17,232 nucleotides of DNA from positions 1 through 17,232 of the forward strand of contig JAFRBA010000200.1 in assembly GCA_017405115.1 (NCBI GenBank). The letters run 5' to 3'. This DNA comes from Kiritimatiellia bacterium. GTDB lineage: Bacteria; Verrucomicrobiota; Kiritimatiellia; RFP12; UBA1067. Positions within the stretch are counted from its first letter, which is position 1; each line of letters begins with the position of its first letter. The position numbers and the translations under genes are program-made. Below are positions 13,985 to 17,232 of this stretch, in pieces. The notes beneath the pieces were generated by a model. The model did not search any database. It was not told the DNA's origin and worked only from the letters and a program-made list of their open reading frames with translations.

Positions 13985-15101
13985 ACGACGGGAACGCCCT
14001 TCACCAAATATGCCCACTCGCGGCAGTTGCCGAACAGCATCACCCTGCCGACGCCGGACAAGTCAATGTCATGTGGGAAGCGCGAAACGGCATGTATCGG
14101 CAGAACCACCGAGCCGCCGACACGCGGCAAAACAGTCTTCAGTCGCCATCCATCGTCGTACAGCGCAAGCGTTCGTGGCGCTTCGCCGCGAAATACATAT
14201 CCGTCGCGGACAGTTGGCGCATTGCCTTTCGGCACAAGCAACAGTGATACGACGATTAATCCAGACGCTGCCATTGCCATGCCCATGGTTGCCATGGTAG
14301 GGCGCGTTGCCCCCAACGCGCCGCAACATCGAAGTCGCTTCCAGGATAGATAAACTCCGAATACGACAAATATCAAGAACATCGTCCACGACAAAATCCA
14401 GTTTATGATGCCAAGCTCACCAAAATCGGACGCGTCGAACAACACAGGCCAGTCGAATATCGTGGATGAACAACCCGATACAACAAGCCCTGCGAACGCA
14501 ATGCCAATGCGAGGAGATTGCCGCAAGCCAAGAAGCGCCAATACGATGAACACGAACCACGCGAAGCCGACGAGCCAGCCAAACTCAGCAAGCAGCGTTA
14601 TGTGTGCGCTGATCATCGTGCGAATCTCGGGGATGTCTGGTAGAAGAAACGCGGAGGCGATTGCGCCGGAGTTACCGAGCCCGACTCCACTTGGATTCGC
14701 CGCGAACAACCGAAACCCCGAAAGCCAAATTCTCGGGCGATTAAGGATCGAGTCGTCTATCGCCAGTCTCGGCCACATCCAGCAGACGGTAACGGCTACA
14801 CCTAAAAGGCAAGGACCACTCCAGCCATTTTACACTTTACATTTTCAACTTTACACTTGCTCATGGCAATCGTCTCGATTGCCATGAGCACAAGCCCCGT
14901 CCTAGACTGTGTCAACGCAAGCATCACGCAAAGTGCAACAAATGCGAACCGCCCTAGCCATGTGTATCGTCGCCATCCAGAGAAGAACGGTGCAAGTGCG
15001 CAAATCAGCGCTGCGGCGTGGTTGGGGTTCGCAAATCCGAATCCCTGTCGCACCGCATCTCCAATAACTAGTTCCACTAAACTATTTTCGCAACCGTGCA
15101 A
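13969..15101 (-). pseudogene. O-antigen ligase-type membrane protein, broken
   Basis: Two fragments of one Wzy_C/WaaL-like polytopic protein. Fragment A (15101-14802) has NPNHAAALICALAPFF and LTQSRTGLVLM, typical of the middle of O-antigen ligases. Fragment B (14803-13969) has NRPRIWLSGFRLFAANPSG with a following GLG (R..W...P.G.G signature), further helices and a soluble tail of about 85 residues (from GNAPTVRDG). The frames differ; adding one T to the TTTT at 14807-14804 joins them as VVLAF-LGVAVTV. Between LVLMAI and AGVVLAF lies an insertion encoding ETIAMSKCKVENVKCKM, made of a palindrome and 7-bp repeats. The N-terminal helices are missing: the frame begins after TGA at 15110 in unrelated sequence. 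Such enzymes polymerise or attach surface glycans at the periplasmic face. The tail overlaps the hydrolase start by 16 bp. Confidence 0.75.
14829..14890. repeat. Palindrome plus 7-bp tandem repeat inserted in the ligase
   Basis: Four phased 7-base units (plus strand TTTACAC, TTTACAT, TTTCAAC, TTTACAC) occupy 14829-14856. Immediately next to them is a perfect inverted repeat with 15-bp arms, 14858-14872 and 14876-14890, and a 3-base loop. On the minus strand the units read GTGTAAA, akin to the GTGGAAAR array at 8231-8310. The first arm encodes apparently natural ligase residues; the second arm and the array look added. Confidence 0.85.
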
Positions 15102-15107
15102 TTGGTG

Positions 15108-15323
15108 TCAATCAGTTCTGATTTCGCCCATGTGGTTTTTTAAATCCTGTACAAGCCATTCAATCTTAGATGATTTTATGCATTCACTCGTAAACACGGA
15201 AGCGGGTTCTCCGACAAAGTTCACCCGCAACACCCCATCATCCTCGTCGTTCCATATTCCAACAACGCATTTTTCATCCTTGCCGCGCACAATCTTCATC
15301 TCAGCCCCCGAAGACACCTGCAC
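15108..15323 (-). CDS. Small ORF of unknown function, possibly a gene remnant
   Basis: A 71-residue frame starting with GTG at 15323 (AAAAGGG 8 nt upstream) or more probably the ATG at 15299 (63 residues, MKIVRGKDEKCVVGIWND). It is acidic, has a Trp-rich mixed alpha/beta look and ends VQDLKNHMGEIRTD. No family is recognised. Its upstream end overlaps a REP-like palindrome and its stop sits 6 bp before the broken ligase frame, which happens to be in the same phase. AT-rich composition matches the RHS-linked block rather than the ligase. It may be a small immunity protein or the remains of one. Confidence 0.35.
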   Translation of the reverse strand: MQVSSGAEMKIVRGKDEKCVVGIWNDEDDGVLRVNFVGEPASVFTSECIKSSKIEWLVQDLKNHMGEIRTD

Positions 15324-15342
15324 AGGGACAGACCCTTTTGCA
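15319..15342. repeat. REP-like imperfect palindrome
   Basis: TGCA at 15319-15322 and 15339-15342 bracket AGGG-ACAGA-CCCT, giving an imperfect hairpin with small bulges. The AGGGACAGACCCT core resembles the palindromes I associate with dispersed REP elements next to RAYT transposases in other bacteria; only one copy is present here and no RAYT gene is in the window. Confidence 0.4.
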
Positions 15343-15489
15343 TCACTTTAGCATCGTCTCATACCTTACAAATTTGGTCATCCCATTGCTCATACCAACA
15401 CAGGTTCTTCCTTTGGATTCCGTGACACGGTGTGAAAGTCGTGTTGCGCCAATCGCATTAGCGTATCTTGACTTGAATGGCAAGCACTG
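15343..15489 (-). pseudogene. ORF remnant without start codon at its head
   Basis: A 48-codon open stretch beginning directly after a TAA and ending in TGA at 15343. It includes CLPFKSRYANAIGATRLSHR and ends TKFVRYETMLK. It has protein-like composition, is GC-richer than the flanking lipoprotein gene, and abuts the REP-like palindrome. Internal ATGs are near the end only. I read it as the 3' piece of an unidentified gene or a repeat-borne ORF; the family is not recognised. Confidence 0.3.
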
Positions 15490-15510
15490 TTACAACAAAT
15501 CACGTCAGCA

Positions 15511-15981
15511 TCATTGAGGGTATTCATAACGGAACTCACACGATACAGCATCATAAACAACATTGAAAATAAGAAAGCTTGTTTTATCTCTTTGCACCTC
15601 CATGCCAGTGTTTACTGAACATTTTCCATAATCAACATGATTTGTAAAAAACGAAACACTTCTTTCGAAGGAATCGACAACCCCACAAACCCTGCCATGT
15701 GACAAAACTTTTTGTCCATATATCTTATATGTTATCCCAAATTTATCCGGAGGTTTTGCGAACATTTTGCACAGGCATGTTATGTCACTTAAATCATGAT
15801 GATTTTTGCGATGCATTTTTCGAATTCCACTTCCAATAATGGTCATATCTTCAAATGCAGATTTTTGCATAGAAGATTCTTTCAGCAAAGCCTCCATTTG
15901 TGTTTCGTCCGAGCGGACACACCCCACTGTCATCATAGACACTATCAGAGCTGCTAAAATTGCAAAACGAGCAGAAAACAT
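15511..15981 (-). CDS. Lipoprotein downstream of RHS, putative immunity
   Basis: A 156-residue protein with a convincing lipoprotein signal: FSARFAILAALIVSM then TVGC with Cys21. An excellent AAGGAGG stands 8 nt before the ATG and touches the RHS stop; the gap is only 13 bp, so the two genes are co-transcribed and probably translated together. The mature part (about 135 residues) holds several cysteines (CLCK, GRVCGVV, GKCSV, VSCEF), which could form disulfides in the periplasm. No known family is apparent. Its strong ribosome-binding site, position directly behind the RHS C-terminal domain and AT-rich composition make it a good candidate periplasmic immunity lipoprotein, although nothing in the sequence demonstrates binding. 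Confidence 0.7.
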   Translation of the reverse strand: MFSARFAILAALIVSMMTVGCVRSDETQMEALLKESSMQKSAFEDMTIIGSGIRKMHRKNHHDLSDITCLCKMFAKPPDKFGITYKIYGQKVLSHGRVCGVVDSFERSVSFFTNHVDYGKCSVNTGMEVQRDKTSFLIFNVVYDAVSCEFRYEYPQ

Positions 15982-15994
15982 GCCATCAGCCTCC

Positions 15995-17092
15995 TTACTC
16001 GATCAATCGCGGCACAAGTTCAATCCTTGGCTCGATTGTCTTCAATTTCCTTATCTGCCCAATATATATATCATCATTGTCCTGAAAGTTCTCCTCAAGC
16101 TTGCCAATAGCAGATGCGATTGTAGAAGCAGGTCCTATATACGTGATCTTCGGCAGCAAAATCCCTATCCATCCACCAATTTCACCGATTGTTCCAGTTT
16201 TGCCTAAAAGCCAACTTATTATCGTGTCACGTGAAAACGTTAGTGTCACATCCAAAACCTCCCATAATTCATAATCATAATTCCTTTGATACATTCCATA
16301 TAGATGCCCACAGTACCAATAATAATATAGCAGTTCTTCATTTTTAAATATCCACTTATCATCAAACCCTGCCAGAGAATAATGGACTGTGCCTCCATTC
16401 GCGGTACCATTCATTATGACATCTGCAATTCCGTCGTTGCCCGGCATGGGTGTTATATCACCAACTGAATACGCACCGAGAAAGTCAACAAAAGAAGATA
16501 CTATATTCCCACAATATGCCAGGTGGTTCCACTCGTCTGGATATCCCAGCGGATCTGCGGTCTGCCACTTGGCGAGGGTGGCGCGGTAGTTGCGGAAGAG
16601 AAATGCATGTCCGAGGCCAGCGACGTGGGGTTTGCCCGTGAACCATCCTTCGCCAAGGCTACGGATGGCGGAGGAAGAGTCATCTTCATTATCCAACCTT
16701 TCGCCAAAGGCAGTTAGCGCGGCGGCGGAGTACTTGCCCTTGGCCTTTGAGCCGAGCGTGGTGCCGAGCATATCGTTGAAATATGTCTTTCCGGCGGACG
16801 AGACGACAGGGTTGCCACCTCCGATGTGCGGCTCGTTGATGAACCGCTCGCCGCCGCGCTGAATGAGCGCGAGGCCGTCCCACTCGAAGTCCTCGTTTTC
16901 GGTCGCAGGGGACTGCGACCCTCCCGTGACGTACGTCGCACGGGCGAGCTGGCCGTCGACATGGTACGTGTAGGTATACTTGTCCTTTCCGTCCGTCACC
17001 GACAGAACCTTGTCGAGGTAGCCGTAACGGTAGGTCTTCGAGCCTTCCTTTACAAGACGCCCAGCGGCATCGTATGCGTATTTCGTCGTCAC
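15995..17092 (-). CDS. Second short RHS protein with hydrophobic C-terminal domain
   Basis: A 365-residue RHS protein beginning with GTG (17090-17092) directly at a YD repeat (TTKYAYDAAGRLVKEGS), then YRYGYLDKVLSVTDGKDKYT, FEWDGLALIQRGGERFINEP and the core GHAFLFRNYRATLAKWQTAD followed by PLGYPDEWNHLAYCGN (181-196). From about residue 207 the domain changes: a Tyr/Trp-rich part (NEELLYYYWYCGHLYGMYQR) and a Gly-rich hydrophobic part (GEIGGWIGILLPKITYIGPA, 303-322) that could insert in membranes, then a charged tail. The start overlaps the TGA of the Rpn-like gene as GTGA; the same frame stays open about 90 bp further upstream, and there is no signal peptide, so it is a 5'-truncated module. A palindrome lies in frame at 16643-16668. 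The lipoprotein after it may be its immunity partner. Confidence 0.78.
   Translation of the reverse strand: MTTKYAYDAAGRLVKEGSKTYRYGYLDKVLSVTDGKDKYTYTYHVDGQLARATYVTGGSQSPATENEDFEWDGLALIQRGGERFINEPHIGGGNPVVSSAGKTYFNDMLGTTLGSKAKGKYSAAALTAFGERLDNEDDSSSAIRSLGEGWFTGKPHVAGLGHAFLFRNYRATLAKWQTADPLGYPDEWNHLAYCGNIVSSFVDFLGAYSVGDITPMPGNDGIADVIMNGTANGGTVHYSLAGFDDKWIFKNEELLYYYWYCGHLYGMYQRNYDYELWEVLDVTLTFSRDTIISWLLGKTGTIGEIGGWIGILLPKITYIGPASTIASAIGKLEENFQDNDDIYIGQIRKLKTIEPRIELVPRLIE
16643..16668. repeat. In-frame palindromic element inside the second RHS gene
   Basis: CCATCC (16643-16648) pairs with GGATGG (16663-16668), and nested inside GCC pairs with GGC around a two-base loop, giving a compact hairpin. 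Its centre, CTTCGCCAAGGCTACGG, resembles a dispersed bacterial repeat I recall from other genomes. On the minus strand it encodes SAIRSLGEGW without breaking the RHS frame, in a stretch that joins less conserved DNEDDSS to the core FTGKPHVAGLGH. Confidence 0.5.
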
Positions 17093-17232
17093 GCCATCGA
17101 CGCCTGAAGCTTCTTGACCTGCGCGAGCGAGAGACCGGAGTACCTTGCGACGTCCTTCAACGCAAGAATGCCGTCTTTCAGCATCCGCGTTGCCATCGCG
17201 AGCATGGTCTCGCGCTTGCCGCGGGCCTCGCC
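17089..17232 (-). CDS. Rpn/PD-(D/E)XK nuclease-family transposase, C-terminal part
   Basis: A 47-codon tail runs off the window edge, so only the C-terminus is seen. It reads GEARGKRETMLAMATRMLKD, then GILALKDVARYSGLSLAQVK and KLQASMA before TGA. The charged E/G/R/K helix followed by a small helix-turn-helix-like module (DVARYSGLSLAQVKKL) is the usual end of Rpn (recombination-promoting nuclease, YhgA-like) and PD-(D/E)XK nuclease-family transposase proteins; the catalytic domain would lie beyond the edge. Its TGA overlaps the GTG of the RHS gene by 4 bp. The codon use is GC-rich, unlike the RHS C-terminal domain. Identification by tail only, but the pattern is characteristic. Confidence 0.75.
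   Translation of the reverse strand, partial: GEARGKRETMLAMATRMLKDGILALKDVARYSGLSLAQVKKLQASMA

Overview
The window looks like the chromosome of an uncultured, anaerobic PVC-superphylum bacterium (Kiritimatiellota or Lentisphaerota type). This rests on gene content only: an [FeFe]-hydrogenase maturase, a GH109 enzyme with a Tat-type leader, a DUF2723/TPR membrane glycosyltransferase, and RHS cores of the kind ending in a FRNYR..KWQTADPLGYPD block. It is inference; no rRNA or tRNA was seen. Every gene I can support lies on the minus strand, so transcription runs from high to low coordinates.

Region 1 (about 300-8740) is GC-rich and housekeeping-like. One probable operon reads DUF2723 glycosyltransferase (7334-3831), GH109 (3790-2279), hydF (2239-1100) and a HisJ-type PHP phosphatase (1103-306), with gaps near 40 bp and a GTGA start/stop overlap at the last junction. 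A second unit reads DUF1667 (8661-8320) then a NagD-like HAD phosphatase (8227-7385), separated by an 8-bp tandem repeat. Both units have a candidate -10 element with the same 11-base context, TTTGRTATAMT, which occurs a third time upstream of an RHS gene at 12254-12264.

Region 2 (about 8840-11500) is AT-rich accessory DNA: a short RHS-core protein with a distinct C-terminal domain (12184-11093), then, tightly packed, a 44-residue one-helix protein, a four-helix membrane protein, a displaced fragment of the same RHS core, a membrane-anchored protein and a lipoprotein. The layout resembles an RHS polymorphic toxin module with envelope-located immunity candidates and an orphan cassette behind it.

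Region 3 (about 12200-15100) is GC-richer and decaying: a protein with two tandem alpha/beta-hydrolase domains whose natural C-terminus seems lost through a 2-bp slip, preceded by an overlapping O-antigen-ligase-type gene that is truncated, interrupted by a palindrome plus 7-bp tandem repeats, and frameshifted.

Region 4 (about 15100-17232) is again partly AT-rich: a small unknown ORF, a REP-like palindrome, an ORF remnant, a lipoprotein, a second short RHS protein with a different C-terminal domain, and at the edge the tail of an Rpn/PD-(D/E)XK transposase-like gene whose stop overlaps the RHS start. The most interesting theme is modular RHS cores with unrecognised C-terminal domains followed by lipoproteins or membrane proteins, together with several palindromic repeats lying inside coding frames.
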